Both the position numbers and the translations under genes were made by a program. Below, piece by piece: positions 24,001 to 33,748 of a stretch of 42,166 nt of DNA (positions within the stretch are counted from its first letter, which is position 1; each line of letters begins with the position of its first letter). The stretch comes from CAJXCL01 sp964394335 (GTDB lineage: Bacteria; Nitrospinota; Nitrospinia; CAJXCL01): positions 1 through 42,166 of the forward strand of contig CAYMVZ010000007.1 of assembly GCA_964394335.1 (NCBI GenBank). Direction: 5' to 3'. The notes beneath the pieces are model-generated. The model made no database searches, had not been told where the DNA came from, and saw only the letters and a list, made by a program, of their open reading frames with translations.

Positions 24001-24873
24001 TCAACTGCTCCTATAAAAACCATCTCTTAATGCTTTAGCTTCACTCATTGATTTTTCTAATTGAAACCAATTTTTTTCTTTAATCAATGTCTTAAATTGC
24101 TTAAGAGATGTTTCGTACTGTTCAATCACTTTTATTAAAGCTTCTCTATTATAATTACATATATCACACCACATAGCGGGATGGCTTGAAGCTATGCGCG
24201 TAAAATCACGAAAGCCTCCAGCTGAATAAGATAATATATCAGGCCACACATTGCGCAAATCAAATATAAAAGAGGTAATGGCATATGCGGCTACATGAGG
24301 AAGGTGACTGATTGCCGCCATGATTTCATCATGTTTAACAGGTTCCATGAAAGAGATTTCAGACCCCATGAGTTCCCATAGTTTTTTAACTTTTTGCAAA
24401 GTTTTATGGTCCGTGAGCTTTGTAGGAGTTAAAATACATTTTGACCCTTCAAACAGTTCCGCAAACGAAGCTTCTACCCCTGAGTGTTCAGTCCCTGCGA
24501 TAGGATGAGCGCCAACAAAATGAACGCCTTTTGGCAGTATATTTTCAATTTTCTCAACCAGGCTCTCTTTCACGCTTCCAACATCAGAAATAATGCTGCC
24601 TTTTTTCAAGAAAGAACTCATTTTTTCTGCCAGGGGTAAAATTGAACCAACAGGGACAGCAATTAAGACAAAGTCAGCTTGCTCAACAGCTTCATTAAGG
24701 TCGAGAGAATATTTATCAATCACCCCTAATTCCACAGCTTTACGCAAATTGGTTTCCTGACGACCAAATCCGAAGATAGATTTGGCTAATTTATTTTTTT
24801 TGCAAACCCGCGCAAAGGAACCCCCAATTAATCCGACTCCTAAAATAGTTAATTTTTCAAAATAGATATCCAT
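24001..24873 (-). CDS. tyrA: Prephenate dehydrogenase
   Basis: TyrA converts prephenate to 4-hydroxyphenylpyruvate on the tyrosine branch. The 290-residue enzyme has the NAD-binding LGVGLIGGSFA (11-21), ISDVGSVKE and GAHPIAGTEHSG with the catalytic His, and the C-terminal AGGFRDFTRIA. There is no ACT regulatory domain. It starts three bases after the pheA stop, with GGGAGAG as ribosome-binding site, so the two genes form an operon. The aroA and cmk genes that often follow in related clusters are absent. Confidence 0.95.
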   Translation of the reverse strand: MDIYFEKLTILGVGLIGGSFARVCKKNKLAKSIFGFGRQETNLRKAVELGVIDKYSLDLNEAVEQADFVLIAVPVGSILPLAEKMSSFLKKGSIISDVGSVKESLVEKIENILPKGVHFVGAHPIAGTEHSGVEASFAELFEGSKCILTPTKLTDHKTLQKVKKLWELMGSEISFMEPVKHDEIMAAISHLPHVAAYAITSFIFDLRNVWPDILSYSAGGFRDFTRIASSHPAMWCDICNYNREALIKVIEQYETSLKQFKTLIKEKNWFQLEKSMSEAKALRDGFYRSS

Positions 24874-24876
24874 ATT

Positions 24877-25953
24877 TTATGCTTCTCTCCCTTTGGGATA
24901 TGACCCGAGAGTTTTCAGGAAAAGGCAAGACTTTTCAATCTCCTTAATTGCCTTTTTTACTCTGGCATCTTCGTAATAGCCTTCAATATCAACAAAAAAA
25001 AGATACTCCCATTTTTTGTTTTTTAAAGGCCTTGATTCAATACGGGTCATGTTAATTTTATTTTTGGCAAAATGGTTTAAAACGTTAAAAAGTGCGCCTG
25101 GTTTGTCTTTTAGTCCAAACAATAATGAAGTTTTATCTTTCCAGCTTTTTTGTGAAATTTCATGTCCGATAACCAGAAACCTTGTAACATTGTCAGTCCT
25201 TTCCTCTATTCCTCGCGCCAGAATGTTAAGTCTATATATTCTGGAAGCTGCTTCTCCAGCTATAGCGGCAGAAGTGAGGTACCGGGCGGCTAACTCAGAT
25301 GCCCTTGCAGTACTGGATACTTCTTGAATTTTTACACCGGCTAAATTTTCCCTCAGCCAGGAATTACATTGGGCAATAGCTTGAGGATGTGAATAAATTT
25401 TTTTGATTTTTTTGATATCTTTGCTTAAAGAAAGCAGGTGGTGTGAGACCCGCAGTAATATTTCAGAAGACACTTTCAAATCTGTTCGGACAAGCATGTC
25501 CAAAGTACTATTGACGGTCCCTTCAATAGAGTTCTCAACCGGAACTATTCCATAGGTTACACTTTTTTTCTCAACTACTTTAAAAACATCCTCAATACAT
25601 TTTTGGGGATAATAACGGGCTGATTCTCCAAATCCTTTAATTCCTGCGAGATGGGAAAAAGTGGCTTGAGGTCCCAGGTATGCGATAGATAACGGTTTTT
25701 CAAGAGAAAGGGTAGCAGATAAAATTTCTCTAAAAACAGAATGGATTGCTTGATCTGGAAAAGGGCCGGTATTGATTTTTTTTAAACGGCTAAAAATTTT
25801 CTGTTCGCGTTGTGGGACATGAAAATTATCTTTTCCTGCTTTTGATTTTTCCAAGCCGATATCTAACGCAAACTTAGCTCTTTGATTCAAAAGCGTTAGA
25901 ACATTTGAATCGATTTTGTCGATTTTTTTTCGTAAAACATCAATCTTCCCCAA
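24877..25953 (-). CDS. pheA: Bifunctional chorismate mutase/prephenate dehydratase
   Basis: PheA makes phenylpyruvate from chorismate in two steps. Residues 1-90 are an AroQ-type chorismate mutase (IDVLRKKIDKIDSNVLTLLNQRAKFALDIG). Residues 92-270 form the dehydratase (AYLGPQATFSH, VPVENSIEGTVNSTLDML, and NVTRFLVIG with the catalytic Thr-Arg). Residues 278-358 form an ACT domain (KDKPGALFNVL, ESRPLK) for phenylalanine feedback. The start is TTG at 25953, preceded by AGGTGG. An ATG just upstream is out of frame. Confidence 0.96.
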   Translation of the reverse strand: MGKIDVLRKKIDKIDSNVLTLLNQRAKFALDIGLEKSKAGKDNFHVPQREQKIFSRLKKINTGPFPDQAIHSVFREILSATLSLEKPLSIAYLGPQATFSHLAGIKGFGESARYYPQKCIEDVFKVVEKKSVTYGIVPVENSIEGTVNSTLDMLVRTDLKVSSEILLRVSHHLLSLSKDIKKIKKIYSHPQAIAQCNSWLRENLAGVKIQEVSSTARASELAARYLTSAAIAGEAASRIYRLNILARGIEERTDNVTRFLVIGHEISQKSWKDKTSLLFGLKDKPGALFNVLNHFAKNKINMTRIESRPLKNKKWEYLFFVDIEGYYEDARVKKAIKEIEKSCLFLKTLGSYPKGREA

Positions 25954-25988
25954 AAAAACATACCACCTTTTCTTGAATTTAATCTCTC

Positions 25989-26016
25989 ATTATACTTAAA
26001 ACAAACTAAATTTCAA
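25989..26016 (-). promoter_or_regulatory. Putative sigma-70 promoter of pheA-tyrA
   Basis: On the minus strand TTGAAA (26016-26011), a 16-base spacer and a perfect TATAAT (25994-25989) stand about 30 bases upstream of the expected leader end. The -35 matches at 5/6. No leader peptide or Phe-rich attenuator is visible. Confidence 0.6.
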
Positions 26017-26144
26017 GAAAATAAAGTACAAAACAGCAATTTTCACTTAACGGGAGGGTTTTTTTCCTAAACAGCTTTTGACTGGAAATAGCCGCATAAT
26101 TTTACTAAAATGATGAAAAAATAATATTTTGGTGAATCAGAGTA

Positions 26145-27638
26145 ATGGAATACCTTAATTCAAAAATTGAAATTCTTCGAAGTGTTTCACCAATCGCCAA
26201 CAGCCTAATAAATGTTGATGAGCTTGTATCAATGGTGATTAATATTACTACACGGGTCATGGATGCCAGAGCAAGTTCTCTATTATTAGTAGATGAGAAA
26301 GGGAAAAAACTCCAATTTTATATGGCGTCAGGTGAAAAAATAAGGAGTTTGAAAAAAATAGAGCTGAATGTCGGGGAGGGAATAGCCGGCTGGGTTGCGG
26401 AAAAAGGAGAACCTCTTCTGGTGAAAGATGTGCATAAAGATAAACGTTGGAGCAGAAAAATAGGTGAGATGATGCAAGTCGGAGTAAAATCCATCGCATG
26501 CTGTCCTATGAAGGTAAACGGAAAAATTATTGGAGTTGTGGAAATTCTTGACAGGAAAGACGGAAGCCCCATTCAGGATGAGCAGATGGAAACACTATGT
26601 TCCTTTACAGAATTGGTTTCAACTTTTTTTGAAAATTCAAAACAACTGGATATTATGAGCTGGCAGAACCGCTATTTAAAAAAACAATTAGAAAGCCGTT
26701 ACGAAATCATTGGTGACAGCGCGGCAATAAAGAAAGTAATTGGCCATGCATTAAAGGTAGCCAATTCTAAAGTTTCCACCCTCATAGTTGGAGAAAGCGG
26801 CACAGGGAAGGAACTCATCGCCCGCCTGGTTCATCAAAGAGGGTCACGAAAAGAAAATCCTTTTGTTTCCATAAGTTGTGGCGCTTTGCCGGAAACACTT
26901 ATGGAAAGAGAATTATATGGTAATGAGAAAGGGGCTTTTACAGGCGCAGATTCTCAAAAAATAGGCCTGTTTGAGGCGGCAGACAAGGGGACTCTTTTTC
27001 TTGATGAGATAGGGGAAATGCCTATTGCGATGCAGGTAAAACTCCTAAGAGTTTTACAGGAAGGCGTCTTTATGCGAGTAGGCGGAACCAGATCAGTCTC
27101 AGTTGATGTTAGAGTAATCGCCGCTACGCATCGGAATATAAAAAAAATGACTTCGGAAGGGAAGTTTCGCGAAGATCTTTATTATAGATTAAATGTGGTT
27201 GAGATTAATATCCCACCCTTAAGGGAAAGAAAAGAGGATATAGAAAAGCTGGTTTTTTATTTTATTAAACGGCACCAGATGGAAATGAATTTGCCGGAAA
27301 ACTTTTCTGTTCCCGAAGAAACTATTGAATTTATTAAAAATTACCATTGGCCGGGAAATATACGCCAATTGGAAAATGCGATAGAACGCGCTCTCATAAT
27401 GGGCGATGGGAAAGAACTTAGAAAGGGAGATCTTCCTAAAGATGTAGAAGATGCAGAATCAGAAACGGTTGAAGCAGGAAAGTCGCTTAAAGACGCTCAG
27501 GATATTTTTAAAAAGAGTTATGTTATTAAAACCCTTGAACAACTCGGAGGAAACCGTACACGGGCTGCGGAAGTTCTGGAAATCCAGAGAACCTATTTGT
27601 CACGCCTGATAAAAGAATTGGGAATAGATTTTCAATAA
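26145..27638 (+). CDS. GAF-domain sigma-54-dependent transcriptional activator
   Basis: A 497-residue bacterial enhancer-binding protein. Residues 20-165 form a GAF sensor domain. The AAA+ domain has Walker A GESGTGKE (216-223), the sigma-54 contact loop GAFTGA (263-268), Walker B TLFLDEIGEM (283-292) and the R-finger region. The last 45 residues form a Fis-type helix-turn-helix (GGNRTRAAEVLEIQRTYLSRLIKEL). There is no receiver domain, so control is by a ligand or partner bound to GAF, as in NifA-like activators. Its targets are not evident here; I did not find a convincing -24/-12 element nearby. It is divergent from pheA. Confidence 0.93.
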   Translation: MEYLNSKIEILRSVSPIANSLINVDELVSMVINITTRVMDARASSLLLVDEKGKKLQFYMASGEKIRSLKKIELNVGEGIAGWVAEKGEPLLVKDVHKDKRWSRKIGEMMQVGVKSIACCPMKVNGKIIGVVEILDRKDGSPIQDEQMETLCSFTELVSTFFENSKQLDIMSWQNRYLKKQLESRYEIIGDSAAIKKVIGHALKVANSKVSTLIVGESGTGKELIARLVHQRGSRKENPFVSISCGALPETLMERELYGNEKGAFTGADSQKIGLFEAADKGTLFLDEIGEMPIAMQVKLLRVLQEGVFMRVGGTRSVSVDVRVIAATHRNIKKMTSEGKFREDLYYRLNVVEINIPPLRERKEDIEKLVFYFIKRHQMEMNLPENFSVPEETIEFIKNYHWPGNIRQLENAIERALIMGDGKELRKGDLPKDVEDAESETVEAGKSLKDAQDIFKKSYVIKTLEQLGGNRTRAAEVLEIQRTYLSRLIKELGIDFQ

Positions 27639-27680
27639 CTTCCATGACCTTCGGCCATAACGAAGGATGAAAAAAAATCA

Positions 27681-27742
27681 GACTGAAGGCTAAAGGCTGA
27701 AGTAAATTAAAGTTTTTCCTAATAGCTTTCAGTCTTCAGCCT
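27681..27742. repeat. Interlocked inverted repeats after the sigma-54 activator
   Basis: GACTGAAGGCT (27681-27691) is matched by AGCTTTCAGTC (27724-27734), and AGGCTGAAG (27694-27702) by CTTCAGCCT (27734-27742). The arms occur in the order A-B-A'-B', so both pairings at once would form a pseudoknot; otherwise they compete. A TTTTT run follows, so it may serve as a terminator. Confidence 0.4.
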
Positions 27743-27782
27743 ATAGTTTTTCATACAAATATAATGAAAAAACAGCATTAAT

Positions 27783-27920
27783 AGTAAGTTCTCAAAGTTA
27801 AGGTGATTGCCATTTGTTCAAACCTGGATTCCCGATAAGAACATTCGGGAATGACATGCCGGGAGTTAGGGAATGACAATCATGTATATATGTTCCTCAG
27901 CTTTTTGAGTTGTTACCATT
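27783..27920. repeat. MITE-like element, copy 2
   Basis: The cleanest of three copies, about 138 bases. It begins AGTAAGTTCTCAAAGTTAAG and ends CTCAGCTTTTTGAGTTGTTAC, which are imperfect inverted repeats. An inner palindrome ATTCCCGA...TCGGGAAT lies around 27830-27853. It has no coding capacity. It lies directly upstream of the phosphodiester-glycosidase-like gene. Confidence 0.6.
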
Positions 27921-27942
27921 GAAAACTTTTTTTTAATGTCGA

Positions 27943-28854
27943 ATGAAATCTTTGCAAAAAAAACAGCATCTTAAATCTCTTTTAATATACTTCAAAAAGA
28001 AGAATCAATTTGTTTCTTTTATTTTGTTGTTACTTTTCCTTTTTTTAGCCTTATTGTTGAAAACTTCCGCACAGTCTTCCGGTAAAATCCAAAATAAAAA
28101 GATTTTTTTACCTAACGTGAAGGATCAAAAATATTCCATCGAATTATTGCCTGAATGGAAAAGCATCGAAAAAGGGATGGGTTTGCAAGAAATAAACCTG
28201 TTCAATCAGTCAGAAGAAATAGAGATGCAATTAAGGCTGTACAAGTTCAACCCTGCCTTATTTAACATTCGTGTTTTATGCAGCAAAAATTATGGAAAAA
28301 AAAGAATAGATGTTAGAACATTAGCGAAATTAAGCGGTACCGTTGCAATAATTAACAGCAGTTATTTTGATGCGCAGGGGAGTCCTCTTGCTTATCTGAG
28401 GTGTAATGGCAAAGTAATCAATAGTAAAGTAGCTTCTCATAGTCTTTATTCCGGTGTTTTTTTTATGAGACAAGGACGGCCTTACATTGTTCACACCAGT
28501 AGATTTGATCCCAAAACAGATGCGTCTGACGTGGTGCAGGTGGGTCCACGCTTGATCAGTAAGGGGGCAAATACGATTGGGTTAAAAAACATTCATGCTG
28601 TTCATCATCGTTCTGGGATCGCTTTAGATAAAAAAGGAAATGTAATCATTTTCGCTACAAATTCAGAGTTTGGAGGAATTAGCTGGAACATACTCCGGCA
28701 TATTTTAAAATTAAAAAAAATTGGGGGATACGAGGTTCTTAATCTGGATGGAGGCGGTTCCACACAGATGTATATTTCAACGAAAAATTATGAAGATTAT
28801 GTAAGGGGTTTAAGCCCGGTTCCATCCGCTATTGCTTTTTTTAGAAAAGAATAA
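27943..28854 (+). CDS. Phosphodiester glycosidase-family (NAGPA/DUF2233) protein
   Basis: A 303-residue protein with a basic N-terminus and one hydrophobic segment (about 24-44), so anchored in or exported across the inner membrane. The rest matches the NAGPA-type fold: VAIINSSYFD, GVFFMRQGRPYIVH, VVQVGPRLI, HHRSGIALDKKGN and the signature EVLNLDGGGSTQMYI near the C-terminus. Family members remove N-acetylglucosamine from phosphodiesters or act on cell-wall sugars; the substrate here is unknown. It stands alone on the plus strand. Confidence 0.87.
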   Translation: MKSLQKKQHLKSLLIYFKKKNQFVSFILLLLFLFLALLLKTSAQSSGKIQNKKIFLPNVKDQKYSIELLPEWKSIEKGMGLQEINLFNQSEEIEMQLRLYKFNPALFNIRVLCSKNYGKKRIDVRTLAKLSGTVAIINSSYFDAQGSPLAYLRCNGKVINSKVASHSLYSGVFFMRQGRPYIVHTSRFDPKTDASDVVQVGPRLISKGANTIGLKNIHAVHHRSGIALDKKGNVIIFATNSEFGGISWNILRHILKLKKIGGYEVLNLDGGGSTQMYISTKNYEDYVRGLSPVPSAIAFFRKE

Positions 28855-28884
28855 ACCCCGATTTCTTTTATAAGTATCAATGTA

Positions 28885-28914
28885 TTGACATCTTAGGCAG
28901 TCTTTGGCTATAAT
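28885..28914 (+). promoter_or_regulatory. Consensus sigma-70 promoter of the PilZ gene
   Basis: A perfect TTGACA (28885-28890) and a perfect TATAAT (28909-28914) are separated by 18 bases. Initiation near 28921 would give a leader of about 48 bases to the ATG at 28969. It is the strongest promoter-like sequence I found in the window. Confidence 0.75.
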
Positions 28915-28968
28915 CAACGATGGCGGAACAAGTAAAAATTGCGATATCAACAACTATAATGGTGACTT

Positions 28969-29634
28969 ATGGGTGAATCTACGCGTGTAGATGAAGTTAC
29001 TCCGATTCTGGAAATCGGACTGGTTATTGCTATGAAATTAAGAGATGAAAAGTATGACGCGACTATTTGTGGCTGGAAATCAGGCACATTTGTATTGGTC
29101 GATTGTCATGCGGTCAACAGTGGAGCCTTAAAAGTAGCCCCTGATACTAATGTTGTAATACGGTTGATTAATAAAGGTTTTGTCCTGAGTTGTTCTACCA
29201 CCATCATGTCTATATTAAAGCCGCCGATAAATCTTATTGTTCTTGACTTTCCAACACGCTATGAAAAGATGTCGATAAGGAAACATCCAAGACTGGATAT
29301 TTCCCTTCCCGCGCTTTTTAATGATTTGAGCGCGTCTACTCCGGAAGCGAGAAATGTTCGCAATAAGGCTACAACGCTGGATCTCAGCCTTGGTGGGGCT
29401 TTAATAGCCAGCAAACATAAGTTACAAGTTCATCAACGTATTGCCCTCTCAATTAAGCTTTCCACCACGGAAAAAATTACAAATATTATAAGCATTGTAA
29501 AGAGCCTGTCTAAAGACAAGAAAGTCGGTAGCGAAATTTACCATCTGGCGGGTGTTGAATATGAAAATCTACCTGAAGAAAATAAAGCAAAATTAGTAAC
29601 CTTTATTGAAGCCAGCAGGCCATTTAGAAGCTAA
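28969..29634 (+). CDS. PilZ-domain cyclic-di-GMP receptor, YcgR-like
   Basis: A 221-residue protein with an N-terminal YcgR-like barrel (about 1-100; DATICGWKSGTFVLVD) and a C-terminal PilZ domain. The c-di-GMP-binding motifs are complete: RKHPR (RxxxR) and DLSLGGA (DxSxxG). It should respond to c-di-GMP, for example in motility or exopolysaccharide control, but no target gene adjoins it. Its stop overlaps the stop of the convergent uvrB within CTAA (29631-29634). Confidence 0.92.
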   Translation: MGESTRVDEVTPILEIGLVIAMKLRDEKYDATICGWKSGTFVLVDCHAVNSGALKVAPDTNVVIRLINKGFVLSCSTTIMSILKPPINLIVLDFPTRYEKMSIRKHPRLDISLPALFNDLSASTPEARNVRNKATTLDLSLGGALIASKHKLQVHQRIALSIKLSTTEKITNIISIVKSLSKDKKVGSEIYHLAGVEYENLPEENKAKLVTFIEASRPFRS

Positions 29635-31622
29635 ATTCCTATTGCCTTCTCCTTTAATTCATTGATGCGGTCTCTCAGTTGAGCCGCTCTTTCGAAGTCC
29701 AATTTTTGAGCCGCTTTTTTCATTTCTTTTTCCAGGCTCTCTGCAACTTTCATCATTTCTTCATCAGAACCATATTTTTCCTCCTCCTCCCTCACCAGCG
29801 GAACGGTAGAGTAATCCGCTTCATAAACGCTTTCAAATATTTCAGTAATATTTTTCTTAATGGACGCAGGAGTGATGCCATTAATTTTATTGAATTTTGC
29901 CTGCTTTTCACGCCTTCGCCCGGTCTCATCTATGGCGGCTTTCATGGATCCGGTAACAGTATCGGCATACATAATAACCTTCCCGCTCACATTCCTTGCC
30001 GCTCTTCCGGATGTCTGAATGAGGGATGTGGTAGATCTTAAAAATCCTTCTTTATCGGCGTCCAGAATGGCTACAAGCGATACCTCCGGGATATCGAGCC
30101 CTTCCCGAAGCAGGTTGATCCCCACAATAGTATCAAATGTCCCCATACGGAGTTCCCTGATTATCTCTATTCTTTCTAAGGTATCAATATCCGAGTGAAG
30201 GTATCTCACCTTCAAACCTAAATCACTTAAATGCTCCGTCAAATCTTCTGCAAAACGCTTTGTTAAAGTAGTGACGAGGATTTTTTCTCCTATCTCGGAT
30301 CTTGATTTGATCTCTTGAAAAAGATTATCAACCTGACCATTCACTGGCCGTACCTCAATCTCAGGATCAATCAGGCCGGTGGGTCGAACTATTTGTTCTG
30401 CAATAAAACCTTTTGCTTTTTCCATTTCGTACGGTCTCGGGGTTGCGGAAACAAAAACCACCTGTCGGGCAATTTTTTCAAATTCCTCGAACTGTAAAGG
30501 CCGGTTGTCAAAAGCGGACGGAAGTCGAAAACCGAAGTTAACCAGGCTTTCTTTCCTGGAACGATCTCCCTTGTACATACCGTTAAGTTGCGGTACGGTT
30601 ACATGGCTTTCATCAATAATAATCAAAGAATTATCAGGAAAATAGTCGATCAACGTAGGAGGAGGTTTTCCCGGCTGACATCCGGTAATATGACGGGAGT
30701 AATTCTCGATGCCTTTGCAGTATCCGATTTCAAGCATCATTTCCAGGTCATACATGGTGCGCTGCTCAATACGTTGTGCTTCCACATATTTTTTTTGGGC
30801 TAAAAAATTATCTTCTGTTTCCTTCAGTTCGGTTTTAATCTCTTTTATAGCTTTTTCAATTGTTTCCTGTGTGGTCACATAATGACTCCCCGGGTATATA
30901 GCGACAAAATCCAGTTTTTTAATTTTATCACCTGTTAAAGGGTCACTAATATAAATATTCTCTAAAAGGTCGCCGAAAAATTCCAACCGGACAGCCTCCT
31001 TGTCTTCATAAGCAGGAAGGATTTCAACAATATCTCCCCTCACCCTGAATGTCCCTCGTTGAAAATCGATGTCATTCCGTTTATAGCGAATTTCAATCAG
31101 TCGGCTAAGCACTTTGTCTCTGTCGATGGTTTGGCCTCTTTCCAACCGCAAAAGCAAACCATGATAAGCTTCAGGGGAACCTAAACCGTAAATACATGAA
31201 ACAGAAGCAACAATAATGATGTCCCGTCTCTCCAATAAGGACGAGGTGGCCGCGTGTCTTAGTTTATCTATTTCTTCATTAATAGAAGCGTCCTTTTCTA
31301 TATAAGTATCTGTATGAGGCAAATAGGCTTCCGGCTGATAATAGTCATAATAACTGACAAAATACCTGACGGCGTTTTCCGGGAAAAATGTTTTAAACTC
31401 CGAATAAAGCTGGGCTGCGAGGGTCTTGTTTTGGGCGATAACCAGGGTGGGCTTTTGAACTTTTTCGATCACATTGGCCATTGTAAAGGTCTTGCCCGAC
31501 CCGGTAACTCCCAGCAGAACCTGATGAGGGACATTTTTTTTAATATTTCTGCTGAGAAAATCTATGGCCGCAGGCTGGTCGCCAGCGGGAGAATAATCAG
31601 ATATGAGTTTGAACCGGTCCAA
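29631..31622 (-). CDS. uvrB: Excinuclease ABC subunit B
   Basis: UvrB is the damage-verification helicase of nucleotide excision repair. The 663-residue protein has Walker A LGVTGSGKTFT, the beta-hairpin region YDYYQPEAY, DESH, the SATPRPYE and LDIPEVSLVAILDADKEGF motifs and QTSGRAARN. A C-terminal UVR domain (EKEMKKAAQKLDFERAAQLRDRI) binds UvrC. The start is a TTG at 31622 with no clear Shine-Dalgarno, but the N-terminus (FKLISDYSPAGDQPAAI) is complete. It is divergent from the ABC exporter. Confidence 0.97.
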   Translation of the reverse strand: MDRFKLISDYSPAGDQPAAIDFLSRNIKKNVPHQVLLGVTGSGKTFTMANVIEKVQKPTLVIAQNKTLAAQLYSEFKTFFPENAVRYFVSYYDYYQPEAYLPHTDTYIEKDASINEEIDKLRHAATSSLLERRDIIIVASVSCIYGLGSPEAYHGLLLRLERGQTIDRDKVLSRLIEIRYKRNDIDFQRGTFRVRGDIVEILPAYEDKEAVRLEFFGDLLENIYISDPLTGDKIKKLDFVAIYPGSHYVTTQETIEKAIKEIKTELKETEDNFLAQKKYVEAQRIEQRTMYDLEMMLEIGYCKGIENYSRHITGCQPGKPPPTLIDYFPDNSLIIIDESHVTVPQLNGMYKGDRSRKESLVNFGFRLPSAFDNRPLQFEEFEKIARQVVFVSATPRPYEMEKAKGFIAEQIVRPTGLIDPEIEVRPVNGQVDNLFQEIKSRSEIGEKILVTTLTKRFAEDLTEHLSDLGLKVRYLHSDIDTLERIEIIRELRMGTFDTIVGINLLREGLDIPEVSLVAILDADKEGFLRSTTSLIQTSGRAARNVSGKVIMYADTVTGSMKAAIDETGRRREKQAKFNKINGITPASIKKNITEIFESVYEADYSTVPLVREEEEKYGSDEEMMKVAESLEKEMKKAAQKLDFERAAQLRDRINELKEKAIGI

Positions 31623-31782
31623 AATATTTTTAGGTTTAGTATTGAAAGTTGATTCATATTATAGTATATAGTTTACTTTAATATCAGCTCAAATAATTGA
31701 ACGGAACCACGAATTTAGCAAAGTGCTCTAATTAATTTGTGTAATTAGTGAATTGAAGCGCCCCACAGCAAGCTGCGACAGC

Positions 31783-31800
31783 GCTCGCTAAACACTTTCA
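31783..31800 (+). repeat. 18-base repeat upstream of the ABC exporter
   Basis: GCTCGCTAAACACTTTCA, 34 bases before the exporter start. It is identical to 41092-41109 and to the reverse complement of 17821-17838. In all three places it lies immediately before a gene start. Confidence 0.65.
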
Positions 31801-31834
31801 AGTATTTTTTTTTATTCGATTAGAACGAGGCGGC

Positions 31835-33640
31835 ATGTTGGCCAAATCTACTGAATCAGAATTAAAAACAGAGCGAAAAAATCTCCAAAAGATTTATTCT
31901 TATTTTCGACCCTACCTTCGTTACATCATCTTATCAGGAGCATGCGTTATAACCTATACTGCCATTACGCTCACCCTGCCGTGGGTCGTCCGTCATCTTA
32001 TTGATTCTGTTTTTGTTGATAAAAATAGCGAACTTTTAGGAGAAATATCTATTGGTCTTTTGATCCTGTTTTTTGTTCTTGGGATAGTTGCTTTCCTCAG
32101 AAATTACTGGATGGAGTATATAGGTCAGCGGGTTACCGCTGACTTGAGAATAAGTTTATTTGAGCGGCTCCAGTCACTTTCCATCAATTTCTTTGACAAC
32201 CGACGTACCGGTGAAATAATTTCACGGTTTACGAATGACGTCACCATTATTCAAAGTGCCGCTGTGAATATTCCGATGACTTTTTTTAGACAGATGATCC
32301 TGTTCGTAGGCGGCATTACCATTATCCTGTACATGAATTGGAAATTAACGGGTCTGATTGTTCTCCTTGTTCCATTGATTATAGCTGCTGCAAAGTACTA
32401 CGGGGTCAGAATAAAAAAGTATTCCGTCAAAGTTCAGGATAAATTAGGCAGTGTTACAACTATCCTCGAAGAGGTTATTTCAAGCATACGTTTAGTAAAA
32501 TCATTTGTCCGGGAGGATTATGAAAAAGGCAGGTTTTCAAGCCAGGTTGAAAAAACCTTTCAGACATCTCTATCCCGGTTAAGGCTCTCCTCGACTTTTG
32601 GCCCTGTATTAATATTTTTAACCTATTCGATTGCTACAGCCATTCTCTGGTTTGGTGGACTTCAGGTTATTAAAGGTAACATTACACCAGGAGAACTCAT
32701 TGCCTTTATTCTTTACGCGGTAATGATTGCCGGGCCCATGGGTACTTTTGCGCGCCTCTATACACAGGTTCAGGAAGCGTTAGGCGCAATGCAAAGGGTA
32801 TTCGACCTTCTCGATAAGCAGCCTGAAGTTGTTGACATGCCAGATGCTCCTAAAATCAGACATATAAAAGGAAAAGTAAAATTCAACAATGTTTGTTTTG
32901 AATATACTCCCGGTATTCCTGTTTTGAGAAATATAAATTTCGAATGTTCTCCCGGAGAGATTATTGCAATTGTCGGCCCCAGCGGTGCAGGGAAAACGAC
33001 GCTGATTAATTTGCTCCATCGTTTTTACGACCCTATTAGTGGTTCCATAGAAATCGACGGCAATAACATTAGAGAGATTAACCTGAAATCACTTCTTTCG
33101 CAGGTTGCGTTAGTTCCCCAGGAAACCTTCCTGTTTGGAGGCACGATCCGGGAAAATATTCTGTATGGAAAACTCGAAGCAACACAAAATGAACTCATAG
33201 AAACGGCAAAAGCAGCTAACGCGCACCAGTTTATTACGGAATTATCTGAAGGGTATAATGCGAGCATTGGTGAAAAGGGGATTAAACTTTCCGGCGGACA
33301 ACGACAGCGTCTTGCAATCGCAAGGGCAATCCTGAAAAACCCACGAATTTTGATTTTAGATGAGGGAACGTCTTCGCTCGACAACCAGTCGGAATCTTTA
33401 ATCCAGGAAGCCCTGGAAAACTTTATGTCTTTCCGTACTACATTTATAATTGCCCACCGTTTGTCCACCATTCAGCATGCGGATAGAATACTGGTAATGG
33501 ATGAGGGAGAAATCATTGAGGAAGGCAAGCACAAAGATCTGTTAAAACAGAAAGGCTTGTACTATCATCTCTACACCTTGAAGCTCTTCGAGGGGAACAA
33601 TGAACAGGGAACCTCAGATTACGACGATCTTTCGAATTAA
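31835..33640 (+). CDS. MsbA-like ABC transporter (fused permease-ATPase)
   Basis: A 601-residue half-transporter. Six transmembrane helices occupy roughly residues 30-320, with the ABC_membrane features RRTGEIISRFTNDV and GPMGTFARLYTQVQEALGA. The ATPase domain follows: Walker A GPSGAGKTT, Q-loop LVPQETFLFGGTI, signature LSGGQRQRLAIARAIL, Walker B ILILDEGTSSLD and the H-loop IAHRLSTI. Homodimers of this group export lipid A-core (MsbA) or other lipids and drugs; the substrate is not provable. GAGG lies five bases before the ATG. Confidence 0.92.
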   Translation: MLAKSTESELKTERKNLQKIYSYFRPYLRYIILSGACVITYTAITLTLPWVVRHLIDSVFVDKNSELLGEISIGLLILFFVLGIVAFLRNYWMEYIGQRVTADLRISLFERLQSLSINFFDNRRTGEIISRFTNDVTIIQSAAVNIPMTFFRQMILFVGGITIILYMNWKLTGLIVLLVPLIIAAAKYYGVRIKKYSVKVQDKLGSVTTILEEVISSIRLVKSFVREDYEKGRFSSQVEKTFQTSLSRLRLSSTFGPVLIFLTYSIATAILWFGGLQVIKGNITPGELIAFILYAVMIAGPMGTFARLYTQVQEALGAMQRVFDLLDKQPEVVDMPDAPKIRHIKGKVKFNNVCFEYTPGIPVLRNINFECSPGEIIAIVGPSGAGKTTLINLLHRFYDPISGSIEIDGNNIREINLKSLLSQVALVPQETFLFGGTIRENILYGKLEATQNELIETAKAANAHQFITELSEGYNASIGEKGIKLSGGQRQRLAIARAILKNPRILILDEGTSSLDNQSESLIQEALENFMSFRTTFIIAHRLSTIQHADRILVMDEGEIIEEGKHKDLLKQKGLYYHLYTLKLFEGNNEQGTSDYDDLSN

Positions 33641-33748
33641 AACCCGCCTTTTTTTGAAACCACAGTGAGATATTAAAAAATGCTTCTCACGATTAGGCCG
33701 GCTTTCGCAATTGAGCACACAAATCAACCTAAATCTCCATGCTAATCA

